A stretch of DNA of 20,511 bases from SG8-41 sp036397875 (GCA_036397875.1 DASWIC010000020.1:1-20511), one strand, 5' to 3'. Shown: positions 6,839 through 14,797, counted from the first letter of the stretch. Notes: generated by a model not told the origin, from the sequence alone. Translations and numbers: made by a program.

Positions 6839-7687
6839 ATGCGGCGCATGCTCGGGGAATTGCTGATACCGCTCGCCATCGCCTACGGGGCCGTGCTGGT
6901 GCTGGTGTACCTGTTCCAGTCCCACCTCGTGTTCTTCCCGGGCACGGGGCGCGAAGCCGTGGTCACTCCCCAGTCCTACGGATTGCGGTTCGAGTCGGTG
7001 CAGATCCGCACCGCTGACGGCGAGACGCTGCACGGGTGGTGGGTGCCCGCCGAGAACACGCGCGGCGCGGTGCTGTTCTTCCACGGCAACGCCGGCAATA
7101 TCTCGCACCGCGTCGACTACCTCCAGATGTTCCACCGGCTGCGCTACTCGACGCTCATCGTGGATTATCGCGGCTATGGCCAGAGCACCGGCGCGCCCTC
7201 CGAAACGGGAACCTATCGCGACGCGGAGGCGGCGTGGGAGCACCTGCGCCACGCGCGGCTGGCGCGGCCGCAGGATGTCGTGATCGCGGGTGAATCGCTC
7301 GGCGCAGCGGTTGCGACCTGGCTTGCAGCGGAGGTTTCCGGCGCGGCGAAGGACAGCCCTCGCGCCGTGCTGCTGTTCTCGACCTTCACGTCGGTGACCG
7401 ATCTCGGCGCGGATGTCTACTGGTTCCTGCCGGTGCGGCTGATGAGCCGCATCGGCTACGACAACGTGGCGAACCTGAAGCGCATCCGCGCCCCGGTTCT
7501 CATCGCCCACAGCCGCGACGACGACATCGTGCCCTTCGCGCACGGACGGAAGCTGTTCGAGGCGGCAAGCGATCCCAAGGCGTTCCTGGAGATGCGCGGC
7601 GGGCACAACGACGGCTTCGTCTTCACGCGGCCGGAGTGGGTCGCCGAGCTCGGCGCGTTTCTCGACCGCTACGTCCCCGCGAAATGA
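6839..7687 (+). CDS. Membrane-anchored alpha/beta hydrolase (BEM46/ABHD13-like)
   Basis: This 282-residue protein has one N-terminal hydrophobic span (about 6-26) followed by an alpha/beta hydrolase domain. The FFHGNAGN motif (80-87) forms the oxyanion region, GESLGA holds the nucleophile S153, and the rest of the triad is likely D228 (SRDDDIVP) and H256 (GGHNDG). YRGYGQS (110-116) is typical of the BEM46/ABHD13 branch, serine hydrolases with poorly known lipid or ester substrates. With no cleavable signal, it is probably an inner-membrane protein; which side the domain faces cannot be settled. The ATG is 5 nt after the OMP stop, so it is likely translated from the same mRNA. Convergent with the response regulator gene; only 3 nt separate the stop codons. 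Confidence 0.88.
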   Translation: MRRMLGELLIPLAIAYGAVLVLVYLFQSHLVFFPGTGREAVVTPQSYGLRFESVQIRTADGETLHGWWVPAENTRGAVLFFHGNAGNISHRVDYLQMFHRLRYSTLIVDYRGYGQSTGAPSETGTYRDAEAAWEHLRHARLARPQDVVIAGESLGAAVATWLAAEVSGAAKDSPRAVLLFSTFTSVTDLGADVYWFLPVRLMSRIGYDNVANLKRIRAPVLIAHSRDDDIVPFAHGRKLFEAASDPKAFLEMRGGHNDGFVFTRPEWVAELGAFLDRYVPAK

Positions 7688-7690
7688 ATG

Positions 7691-8503
7691 CTACAGACCG
7701 AGAACGGCCTGAATGCTCTGCACCAGCGTCTCCGGCTTGAACGGCTTGGTCATGAAGCCGCTCGCGCCGTAGGCCAATGCCGCCACGATGTCGTCGTGAT
7801 CGGCTTTCGAGGTCATGACGATGATCGGCACCGACTTGTAGACGGGATGCTCGCGCAAGCGGCCGAGCAGCTCGAGACCGATGACGTCTGGCAATACCGT
7901 GTCCATGGCGATCACGTCGGCCGCCGGCTGCTTGCTGAGCTGCTCGATGATCTCATCCTGCCGGGCGGCGGCGCGGGTCTCGAATTTCGCCAGCAGCAGC
8001 GCGCGCGTCACGACGAGCGCGTTGGCCTGGTCCGCGTCGATCACGAGCACGCTGTACTGATCGCCGCCGGCGAGCGGCGCCACCCGCTTCGCGGCGCGAT
8101 TGATGATGTGCACGAAATAGCCGGCCTTCTTCGAGGCCTTGATTCCCGACAGCGTCGCTTCCGCCTGCTTCAGCTGCTGGATCGTCGGCACCTTGACCGG
8201 CCGGTTGAGGAAGTCGGCGAAATCGAGCTTGGCGTCCTTCGCCGCGGGCGCGGTCGGCGGCGCGGGGGCGGTCGGCGGAGCGGCTGCGGCCGCGATCTCG
8301 ATGTAACCGTCGGCGAAAAGCCGGTCGAGGGCCGCGCTCAGCTTGTCCAGCGCCACCTGCGGAAGCTTGGTTTGCAGTTGGGCGACGGTCGAGTTCTCGA
8401 CCAGCCCGAGTAACGTCTTCATGCCGACCGGGAGCTTTCCCGGCGTCTCAGCCATCTCAGCCTTGCCCTTGGCGGTCTTTGCGTAGGCGATCGCGTTTGC
8501 CAT
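7691..8503 (-). CDS. Response regulator with N-terminal domain shared with the AsmA-like giant protein
   Basis: This 270-residue protein ends with a receiver domain (about 150-270): acidic residues D156 and D158, phosphoacceptor D201 in VIAMDTVLPD, T231 in VMTSKA and K253 in MTKPF. No output domain follows it. The N-terminal 70 residues are a small, winged-helix-like domain that aligns with the start of the 1080-residue protein at 15769-19011: both have Y-x-K-T-x-K-G, an LP pair, a hydrophobic stretch, S-T and L-x-A-D-G-(Y/F)-I before a Pro-rich linker. Here the linker (71-89) is A/P-rich, then a helical segment (90-145) leads into the receiver. The shared domain supports the chosen start despite no clear ribosome site. 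No histidine kinase gene is adjacent. CheY-like signalling is likely; the target is unknown. Confidence 0.87.
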   Translation of the reverse strand: MANAIAYAKTAKGKAEMAETPGKLPVGMKTLLGLVENSTVAQLQTKLPQVALDKLSAALDRLFADGYIEIAAAAAPPTAPAPPTAPAAKDAKLDFADFLNRPVKVPTIQQLKQAEATLSGIKASKKAGYFVHIINRAAKRVAPLAGGDQYSVLVIDADQANALVVTRALLLAKFETRAAARQDEIIEQLSKQPAADVIAMDTVLPDVIGLELLGRLREHPVYKSVPIIVMTSKADHDDIVAALAYGASGFMTKPFKPETLVQSIQAVLGL

Positions 8504-8524
8504 CGTACGTGGATTTTGTGATAG

Positions 8525-8566
8525 GCGCGAAATGAGCTGCGGTCTGCCGTCCGCTCGATTTCGCGC
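8525..8566. repeat. Inverted repeat in the leader of the response regulator gene
   Basis: GCGCGAAAT (8525-8533) is perfectly inverted as ATTTCGCGC (8558-8566). The pairing extends by GAGC/GCTC with one unpaired base, so a roughly 13-bp stem could form 20-60 nt before the response regulator start. There is no T-run, so it is not a standard terminator for the upstream oxidoreductase gene. Function as RNA structure or operator is undetermined. Confidence 0.45.
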
Positions 8567-8567
8567 A

Positions 8568-8597
8568 GTTATTCCGGCGCGGAGTGTCCAGAATAAC
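8568..8597. repeat. Second inverted repeat upstream of the response regulator gene
   Basis: GTTATTC (8568-8574) is perfectly inverted as GAATAAC (8591-8597) around a 16-nt spacer, immediately beside the previous inverted repeat. The half-site spacing (23 nt start to start, about two helical turns) could suit a dimeric regulator. The sequence is more AT-rich than its surroundings and may lie in the promoter; I could not assign convincing -35/-10 hexamers. Confidence 0.4.
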
Positions 8598-8640
8598 GCT
8601 AATTATGCCATGTGCACCCCCGCTCGTACTCGGCTCCGGC

Positions 8641-9753
8641 TCAGGTTCCTGCCTCGAGCAATTCCACGACGTGGTCTGCAATGGCGAGCGACGACGTCAG
8701 TCCCGGAGACTCGATGCCGAAAAGATTGACGAGCCCCCGCACGCCATGGTCGCGCGCTCCCTGGATGGCGAAGTCCTGCGCGGGCTCACCGGGCCCGGCG
8801 GTCTTCGGACGGATGCCGGTATATCCCGGCTGCAGCGTCCCGTCCCGCAGCCCCGGATAATAGCGGCGGATGGCGGAATAGAACGCCGCTTCACGGCTGG
8901 CGTCGAAGCGGTAATCCACGCGGTCGATCCACGAGAAGTCAGGCCCGAACTTGACCTGGCCGCCGAGATCGATGGTGACGTGCACGCCGAGCCAGTCCTG
9001 CCGCGCCACCGGATAGATCAGCCGCCGGAACGGCTGCGGGCCGGACAGCGTGTAATAGTGGCCGATGGCGTAATAGGACGGAGGGATGGTGCCCGGGCGT
9101 ATGCCCGTGATCGAGCGCGCGACCGCCTGCGCGTTGAGCCCCGCGCTGTTCACGACCATCGCGCATTCGATCGTCATGGACTCCGCGCCGCCGACCTCGA
9201 GCACGATCCCGTCGACTCCTGCGTGCCCGGACACGACGGGACTGCCGAGCGCGAGGGAGGCGCCGTGGCTTTCGGCGTCGCCCAGATAGGCGAGCATGAG
9301 TCCGTGGCTGTCGACGATGCCGGTAGACGGCGAGACAAAGCCCGCGACGCCGCGCACCTCGGGCTCGAGCGCGGCAAGCCCGTCGCGGTCCAGCATCTCC
9401 AGATCGTCGACGCCGTTGGTCTCCGCCTGAGCCTGGTAGCGCCTCAGGCCGGCGATCTCGCTCTCCTCGCACGCGACGATGATCTTGCCGATCCGCTCGT
9501 GCTGCACCCCGCGCTCGGCGCAATACCGGTAGAGCGCCTTGCGCCCGCTCACGCACAGCCGGGCCTTGAGCGAGCCCGTGGGGTAATAGATGCCGGCGTG
9601 GATGACCTCGGAGTTGCGCGCGCTGGTATGGGTGCCAAAGGCGCTCTCCGCTTCCAGCACGACGACCTCGCGGCCGTTCATCGCGAGCCGACGCGCGATG
9701 GCAAGCCCGACGACGCCGGCGCCGATCACCGCGCATTCAACGCGCTCTGCCAT
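8641..9753 (-). CDS. FAD-dependent oxidoreductase, L-2-hydroxyglutarate oxidase/dehydrogenase-like
   Basis: This 370-residue protein is of the DAO/GlpD-like FAD fold. The dinucleotide motif GAGVVG (11-16) ends in the acidic E34 that binds ribose. THTSARNSEVIHAGIYYPTG (41-60) is the characteristic segment of LhgO/L2HGDH-type enzymes, and FGIESPGLTSSLAIAD near the C-terminus completes the FAD site. The expected reaction is oxidation of L-2-hydroxyglutarate to 2-oxoglutarate with electrons passed to quinone or oxygen, but other 2-hydroxyacids or amino acids are possible. It is somewhat shorter than E. coli LhgO (about 420). An AGGAA ribosome site precedes the ATG. It diverges from the DUF3025 gene with a 47-bp gap. 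The response regulator lies 137 bp downstream, on the same strand. Confidence 0.87.
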   Translation of the reverse strand: MAERVECAVIGAGVVGLAIARRLAMNGREVVVLEAESAFGTHTSARNSEVIHAGIYYPTGSLKARLCVSGRKALYRYCAERGVQHERIGKIIVACEESEIAGLRRYQAQAETNGVDDLEMLDRDGLAALEPEVRGVAGFVSPSTGIVDSHGLMLAYLGDAESHGASLALGSPVVSGHAGVDGIVLEVGGAESMTIECAMVVNSAGLNAQAVARSITGIRPGTIPPSYYAIGHYYTLSGPQPFRRLIYPVARQDWLGVHVTIDLGGQVKFGPDFSWIDRVDYRFDASREAAFYSAIRRYYPGLRDGTLQPGYTGIRPKTAGPGEPAQDFAIQGARDHGVRGLVNLFGIESPGLTSSLAIADHVVELLEAGT

Positions 9754-9800
9754 AATTCCTGCGAAAACGAGAAAGCGCGAAGTTTACACCGGCCAACAGC

Positions 9801-10655
9801 GTGACTGACGTTCCCTCTTCTCTCGCGGAGTGGGACCCGGATTTCCTCGCGCGTTCGCCGATGTTCGAGCCCCTGCGCGCGCACGCCGGCGCGCTGGCGG
9901 TGCCGGACTGGCCGGCGCGCCCGGCACTTCAGCGCTTGCTTGCGCGCGGCGGGAACCCGGTCATGACTCGCAGCGGGCTGCCATTGCACCTCGCCCCGGC
10001 GGGGGGCCGGATGAAGGGCTTCGAGGAGCGTTTCGAAGCGCGAGTCCATCTCAAGGGCGAGATGGTGTTTCGCGAACGAAACTGGCACGACCTCCTGAAC
10101 CTGCTGATATGGTTGACTTTCCCGCGCGCCAAGGCGGCTCTGAACGCCCGCCATTTCGAAGCGCTGGAGGCGCAGCGCGCCGCCGGCGCCGCGAACCGCG
10201 GCCCGGCGCAGGACGCGCTCACGCTGCTCGACGAAGGCGGGGTCATCGTCGCGTCGTGCGACGACGAGCTGCTCGGGCTGCTGCGGGAATGGCGCTGGAA
10301 GGAGCTGTTCTGGAGCAATCGCGCGCGGCTGCGGTCGCGGATGCGCTTCATCGTTTTCGGCCACGCGCTTCTTGAAAAGGCACTGCAGCCGTTCATCGGC
10401 ATCGCGGGCCGCGGGGTCCTGCTGAGGATCGAGCCCGGATTGCTCGCGCTACCGCCTGTCGAGCGGATCGCCGAACTGGACTCGCGCCTGGCCGCGTACG
10501 TATCCGTACCCGGCAATCTGACGGCGACGCGCGAACTCGCGGTGGTGCCGGTACTGGGCGTGCCCGGCTGGTATCCGGGCAACGAGCGGGAGATTTTCTA
10601 CGACAACACGGATTATTTCCGCCCGCGCCGGGCGCGGGAACAGCAATTCAGGTGA
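9801..10655 (+). CDS. DUF3025 domain-containing protein
   Basis: This 284-residue protein begins with GTG. It is recognised as DUF3025 by the order of conserved segments: a basic block near 70-95 ending in RNWHDLLN, then IWLTFPRAKAALNARH (103-118), TLLDEGGVIV (141-150), an acidic DDEL, and FGHALLEKAL (186-195), with a GWYPGN motif near the C-terminus. The family is mainly proteobacterial and has no established function. No signal peptide or membrane segment is seen, so it is probably cytoplasmic. It starts 47 bp from the divergent LhgO-like gene and its end overlaps the convergent diguanylate cyclase gene by 8 bp. I know of no reaction and assign none. Confidence 0.82.
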   Translation: MTDVPSSLAEWDPDFLARSPMFEPLRAHAGALAVPDWPARPALQRLLARGGNPVMTRSGLPLHLAPAGGRMKGFEERFEARVHLKGEMVFRERNWHDLLNLLIWLTFPRAKAALNARHFEALEAQRAAGAANRGPAQDALTLLDEGGVIVASCDDELLGLLREWRWKELFWSNRARLRSRMRFIVFGHALLEKALQPFIGIAGRGVLLRIEPGLLALPPVERIAELDSRLAAYVSVPGNLTATRELAVVPVLGVPGWYPGNEREIFYDNTDYFRPRRAREQQFR

Positions 10656-11703
10656 GCGCCACCGTCACGCAATTCTTCCCCGCGGCCTTGCTCGCGTACA
10701 TGGCCTGGTCTGCTTTTTCCAGCACCGACTCGAAATCCACGCCGTGATTCGGGTAGCAGGCAATGCCGATGCTGATCGTCGTCGCAACCTGTTCATCGCG
10801 CGCCAGGAGCGGGGTCGCCTCGACGCTCTTGCGGATGCGCTCGGCGACACCCGCCGCTCCCGTGCATGGCGTCTCCGGCAGCAGCGCCACGAATTCGTCA
10901 CCCCCGTAGCGCGCGATGAAATCGGTCTGGCGCAACCGGCCCTGGATGCAATCGACGATCTGGCGCAGCAGCCGGTTGCCGGTCTCGTGCCCCAGCTTAT
11001 CGTTGACCTGCTTGAGGTTGTCGGAATCGATCATGAGCACGCTGAAGGGGCGCGCATAGCGATTGGCCTGCTGGGCCACGCGTTCCGACAGCGTGGCGAA
11101 AGCCCGCATGTTGAGCACCCCGGTCAGCTCATCGGTCTCTGACAGGTGCTTGACGTGGCTGTATGCGCGGCGCAGATCCGCCGACAGCATCGAGGTGATG
11201 TAGGCGACCAGCAGCATGGGCGCGACCTGGGCGAGCAGCTTGGTACCGTAGGGCAGGTTCACCAGGTCCCCCGCTTCCAGCGGGTGGGCGAGCCAGATGT
11301 AGCAGCCGGTGATCAGACCCAGCTCCGCCAGCGTGACGATCTTCCCCAGCGTGAGCGCGGCGACGATGATGACGAGGATGTAGAGGTCGCTCAGCGGGCT
11401 GTCGGCGCCCCCGGTGTACGCCAGCACCCAGGTGACGAACACGATCATCATCGCGGTTTCGATCGTGATCTTCCAGTGGGTCTCGGTGCGGTAGAAATTG
11501 GCGTAATGAAAGGACAGCACGAACGCCGCGAAGAAGAACATGGCCATGGCGAGGGCGGCAGAGGCCTCCCCATCGAGCGGGAATACGACCTGGTAGAGCA
11601 ACACCAGGATCAGCAGCAGCCATTCGATCTCCGCCACCGTTCGCGTGAAGCCGCGCAGTTCCTCTGCGGACAGCGCCGGATCGAAAATGCGTGTCAGGGG
11701 CAT
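10648..11703 (-). CDS. Membrane-bound diguanylate cyclase (GGDEF)
   Basis: From the preferred ATG this gives 351 residues: an N-terminal membrane part with about five or six hydrophobic helices (about 27-175), then a GGDEF domain (about 188-351). The catalytic GGDEF is at 267-271, and an RQTD inhibitory-site motif (RxxD) lies exactly five residues before it (258-261), so both c-di-GMP synthesis and product inhibition are expected. DELTGVLN opens the domain in place of the usual D-x-LT-x-LxN. The membrane part is an unnamed sensor, not clearly a MASE1 or MASE2 domain. The frame is open for 32 codons further upstream; the shorter start is preferred because the upstream residues lack hydrophobic or conserved character. 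The 3' end overlaps DUF3025 by 8 bp. Confidence 0.9.
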   Translation of the reverse strand: MPLTRIFDPALSAEELRGFTRTVAEIEWLLLILVLLYQVVFPLDGEASAALAMAMFFFAAFVLSFHYANFYRTETHWKITIETAMMIVFVTWVLAYTGGADSPLSDLYILVIIVAALTLGKIVTLAELGLITGCYIWLAHPLEAGDLVNLPYGTKLLAQVAPMLLVAYITSMLSADLRRAYSHVKHLSETDELTGVLNMRAFATLSERVAQQANRYARPFSVLMIDSDNLKQVNDKLGHETGNRLLRQIVDCIQGRLRQTDFIARYGGDEFVALLPETPCTGAAGVAERIRKSVEATPLLARDEQVATTISIGIACYPNHGVDFESVLEKADQAMYASKAAGKNCVTVALT

Positions 11704-11874
11704 GCGGAGCGCATTACGGAAATCGCGAACTTGTACCCGAAGGATACCATCGGCAGCCGTCGCTCCGCCAAGCACAATGTCATGGAGCGCCCACGCCACG
11801 TCTTGTGGAGGTTGACAGGCTTCTCCGTGTCGTGTTGGGCATTGCGCGTGCTGATTCGGCCGGGACCGCCGCGC

Positions 11875-13131
11875 TCACGGCCTCCGGGCAGCGGGAACGA
11901 TGGGGTTCCGGTCGAAAAACGGTCGGGTTTCGTACACGCTTCGTGAAAAGCGCCTGCCGTTCGCGCGGAGGTGGCGCTTGAGCACGAAATCGAACAGCAG
12001 GGGATTGTGTTCCCGGATTTCGGCCAGCACCGGCGCGATGCGGCTGTCGATGACGCCAAGCTCGGCGAGCTGGCTCATCGAGTGGAGCGGCACGATCCCG
12101 GGCAGGGGATAGTCCGAGCCGTTGAGCAGCCGGTGATGCCAGTCGTCGCGCTCGAGCAGCGCGATGAGGGCCGGACCCGCGCGGTTCGCCTGCGCGATGG
12201 TCGAGATGTCACCGTAGAGCGTGGCACGGTAGCGTGGATCGTCCATCAGCCGCGCGAACAGCGCGAAACTCTCCACGAACGGGCCGTGCTCGCCGCGGTC
12301 GAGATCACGGTCCTCGCCCAGCGTCGCGCAATGCGCGACGACGACGCGCACCCCGTGCTCCAGCGCCCGCCGCAATCGCAACGGGTTGCCGAAATGCTGG
12401 AGTTCGCCCACGCGGACTGCGCGCTCCATCCCGCCATGGGTGATGAGCGGCAGGTCGAGCTTCGCCAGTTCCGCGTAGAAGGGGTCGCAGCGAGGCGACG
12501 CGGGATCGATACCCATCGCCGCGGGCAGCCATTTGATTGCGCGCGCGCCGCCGGCCTTCGCCTCGCGCAGCGCGCTGAGGCTGTCACCGCGATAGGGATG
12601 GATCGAGGCGGCCCATTCGAACTGGCGCGGATATCGTCGCGCCGTTGCCCGCGCGTACGCGTCCGGAACATGGAAAGCGGTTGCTCCCGGCGATGGCGTG
12701 CCGTCCGGGGCATGATGCCGGTCGAACGCCAGCAGGATGAGCTTCACGCCGGCCCGCATGCCTTCCAGCAGGGTCAGCATGCGCTGCACGTAGCTTTGAT
12801 CGACGCTGCCCGCCGCTTCGTGAGCGCAGCCGGCATTGAGGTAGAACAGGCGCTGGGCGTACTGCACCGGGTTCGTGATGTTGAGCATGGCGGGATTGAG
12901 CCAGATGCCCCCGCCCGAGTCGCCGCTGCCGATGAGGTGCGCGTGGCAATCCCACATGCGCGCGGCATCGATCCCGTCCCATGCCGCCACGATGGACTCG
13001 TCGTCCGCCAGCTTCGGCGGCAGCTCGGCGCGGCACGGATTGAACAGACCGTGCTCGAGGGTGTAGCTGCAGGCGCCGAGCGCGGCGGTTCCCCCGGCGG
13101 CGAGCAACAGGCGTCGTCGTTTGCGCATCAT
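11875..13131 (-). CDS. Amidohydrolase (Amidohydrolase_2 type), predicted exported lipoprotein
   Basis: This 418-residue protein starts with MMRKRRRLLLAAGG and a lipobox, LGAC, with C21 as the lipidation site. The arginine pair before LLL also resembles a Tat signal. The remainder is a TIM-barrel metal-dependent hydrolase: H63-A-H65 in WDCHAHL, H232 in ITHGGM, H267 in VAHCATLGED and D340 in NGSDYP are the expected metal ligands. Related cytoplasmic enzymes include decarboxylases and lactonases; the substrate here is unknown. An exported lipoprotein version is unusual and implies cofactor loading and folding before export. Serine after the cysteine suggests an outer-membrane destination under the +2 rule. 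It diverges from the PlsB-like gene with only 36 bp between start codons, so the promoters overlap. Confidence 0.84.
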   Translation of the reverse strand: MMRKRRRLLLAAGGTAALGACSYTLEHGLFNPCRAELPPKLADDESIVAAWDGIDAARMWDCHAHLIGSGDSGGGIWLNPAMLNITNPVQYAQRLFYLNAGCAHEAAGSVDQSYVQRMLTLLEGMRAGVKLILLAFDRHHAPDGTPSPGATAFHVPDAYARATARRYPRQFEWAASIHPYRGDSLSALREAKAGGARAIKWLPAAMGIDPASPRCDPFYAELAKLDLPLITHGGMERAVRVGELQHFGNPLRLRRALEHGVRVVVAHCATLGEDRDLDRGEHGPFVESFALFARLMDDPRYRATLYGDISTIAQANRAGPALIALLERDDWHHRLLNGSDYPLPGIVPLHSMSQLAELGVIDSRIAPVLAEIREHNPLLFDFVLKRHLRANGRRFSRSVYETRPFFDRNPIVPAARRP

Positions 13132-13167
13132 CGGGATCGCTGCCTATGATATCGAAAAGGCGGTCGC

Positions 13168-14622
13168 ATGACCGGGACGGTAACGCTCCCCATTTGGCTC
13201 TTCATTGTGCTGCTCGTGCTGGCGCTGTGGGCGCTGCTCGAGCGGCTGCTGGTGCCGGGCGTGCGCTGGTACCTCCGCCGCAAGGTCAATCGGGTCATCC
13301 GCGAGATCAACACGCGGCTCAACGTCGAATTGCCACAGTTCAAGCTGACGCGGCGCCGCGCGCTGATCGACCGGCTGTTCCACGACCCGAAAGTCCAGGA
13401 TGCCATCGCGCGTGAATGCGCCGGGAAGGGGCTGCCGCGCGAAGTGGTCGCGGCGCGCGTCGACCGTTACGCGCGCGAGATTGTCCCGGCATTCAACGCC
13501 TATCTCTACTTCGGCGCGGGCTACGGCCTGAGCAAGGCGTTTGCCAAGCTCCTCTATCGCGTCCGGCTCGGATATACGGACACGCAGGCCCTCGCGGCGA
13601 TCAACCCGAAATCGTCGGTGGTGTTCGTGATGAATCACCGCAGCAACATGGACTATGTCCTGGTGGCATTCCTCGCCGCCGAGCGCGTCGCACTGTCCTA
13701 TGCGGTGGGCGAATGGGCGCGCGTGTGGCCGCTGCAGCAGCTCATCCGCTCGATGGGCGCCTATTTCGTGCGGCGCAACTCGGGCGATCCCCTCTACCGC
13801 ATGGTCCTGCAGCGCTACGTGCAGATGGCGGTGGACGCGGGCGTGCCGCAGGCGCTGTACCCCGAGGGCGGGCTGTCCGTGGATGGCAGGCTGCGCCCGC
13901 CCCGGCTGGGACTGCTCGACTACATGCTGAAGGCATTCGACCCCGACGGAGAGCGCGACGTCGTGCTGATACCCGTAGGCATCAACTATGACCGGGTGCT
14001 CGAGGACCGCACGTTGCTGCGGAAGCTCGACCCGGCGGCGCCGCGCCGGGGGCCGCTCTACGGGGTTGCACGGTCCGCCGCGTTCGTGGCCGGCAACCTG
14101 TGGCTGATGCTGACCGGGCGCTGGTATCGCTTCGGCTACGCCTGCGTCAACTTCGGCAAGCCGCTCTCCATGCGCGACTACGTGCGGCGGCACGACATCG
14201 ATTTCCGGCGGCTCGACGAGGGTGAGCGGCACCGCGAGGTCGAGCGGGTCGCCGCCCAGGTCATGGAGGCGATCGCGCGCATCGTTCCCGTGCTCCCGGT
14301 ATCACTGGTCGCTACCGTATTCCTGCCCAACCGCGAGACCGGATGGTCCGAGCTCGAGCTCAAATCGGCGGCGTACGACCTCATCCTGCGGCTCGAGAAG
14401 GTGGGCGCGCACATCTACGTTCCCCGCGGCGACCTCGACTACGCCATCGGCGTCGGTCTGCGCATGCTGCTGCTGCGCCGCATCGTGGTGGAGCAGGATG
14501 GGCTCTATCGCGCCAGCCCCGAGGATACGGCGCTGCTTGCCTACTACGCCAATGCCATCGAGCCGCTCGTCGCCGCGGCAGGTGGCATCCAGCCCGCGGT
14601 GCCCGCGCCGCATGCCGCGTAA
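13168..14622 (+). CDS. PlsB-like glycerol-3-phosphate/lysophospholipid acyltransferase
   Basis: This 484-residue protein has an N-terminal membrane span (about 7-29) and an acyltransferase domain. Block I is N156-HRSNM-D162, the H-x4-D catalytic pair. Block III is YPEGG (231-235), with EGG as in PlsB rather than EGTRS as in PlsC, and IPVGINYD (268-275) is block IV. FVRRN near 200 is the phosphate-binding block II. It probably transfers acyl groups to glycerol-3-phosphate at the inner membrane. E. coli PlsB is about 800 residues, so this is a short form lacking most flanking regions, and the acceptor could be another lysolipid. An AAGGCGG ribosome site lies 5-11 nt before the ATG. The downstream htpX has its own promoter, so cotranscription is possible but not needed. 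Confidence 0.85.
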   Translation: MTGTVTLPIWLFIVLLVLALWALLERLLVPGVRWYLRRKVNRVIREINTRLNVELPQFKLTRRRALIDRLFHDPKVQDAIARECAGKGLPREVVAARVDRYAREIVPAFNAYLYFGAGYGLSKAFAKLLYRVRLGYTDTQALAAINPKSSVVFVMNHRSNMDYVLVAFLAAERVALSYAVGEWARVWPLQQLIRSMGAYFVRRNSGDPLYRMVLQRYVQMAVDAGVPQALYPEGGLSVDGRLRPPRLGLLDYMLKAFDPDGERDVVLIPVGINYDRVLEDRTLLRKLDPAAPRRGPLYGVARSAAFVAGNLWLMLTGRWYRFGYACVNFGKPLSMRDYVRRHDIDFRRLDEGERHREVERVAAQVMEAIARIVPVLPVSLVATVFLPNRETGWSELELKSAAYDLILRLEKVGAHIYVPRGDLDYAIGVGLRMLLLRRIVVEQDGLYRASPEDTALLAYYANAIEPLVAAAGGIQPAVPAPHAA

Positions 14623-14734
14623 GCGCCAAAGACCTGGATGGCGCCGTGGTGATGCCGGGGCTCGCGTTGCGTCCGCAGGCTGCGGCGCCGGGTATTTCCT
14701 CTAGAATACGCGCGCAGCGGGCAGCGCGCCCGCC

Positions 14735-14763
14735 GTTGAACTCGAGCAGTTCGCCCCCATCTA
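14735..14763 (+). promoter_or_regulatory. Sigma-32 (RpoH)-type heat-shock promoter of htpX
   Basis: GTTGAA (14735-14740), a 14-nt spacer, and CCCCATCTA (14755-14763) match the sigma-32 form CTTGAA-N13-15-CCCCATnT with only the first base of the -35 differing. Transcription would begin near 14768-14770, giving a short leader that still includes the GGAGG ribosome site at 14782-14786. HtpX is a known heat-shock protein in E. coli, so the promoter type agrees with the gene. Confidence 0.78.
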
Positions 14764-14797
14764 ACCGGCACACCGACAACCGGAGGATTCCACGCAC

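Noticed and set aside
6728..7606. 292-codon minus-strand frame opposite the alpha/beta hydrolase
   Set aside because: Antisense shadow with no motif; the hydrolase triad on the plus strand is complete.
11704..11874. TTGACA at about 11820 as a -35 promoter element
   Set aside because: No matching -10 lies at a proper distance on the plus strand and no plus-strand gene follows; the gap otherwise shows nothing I can support.
13144..14232. 362-codon minus-strand frame opposite the PlsB-like gene
   Set aside because: His/Val/Arg-rich antisense shadow; the plus strand carries the conserved acyltransferase blocks.
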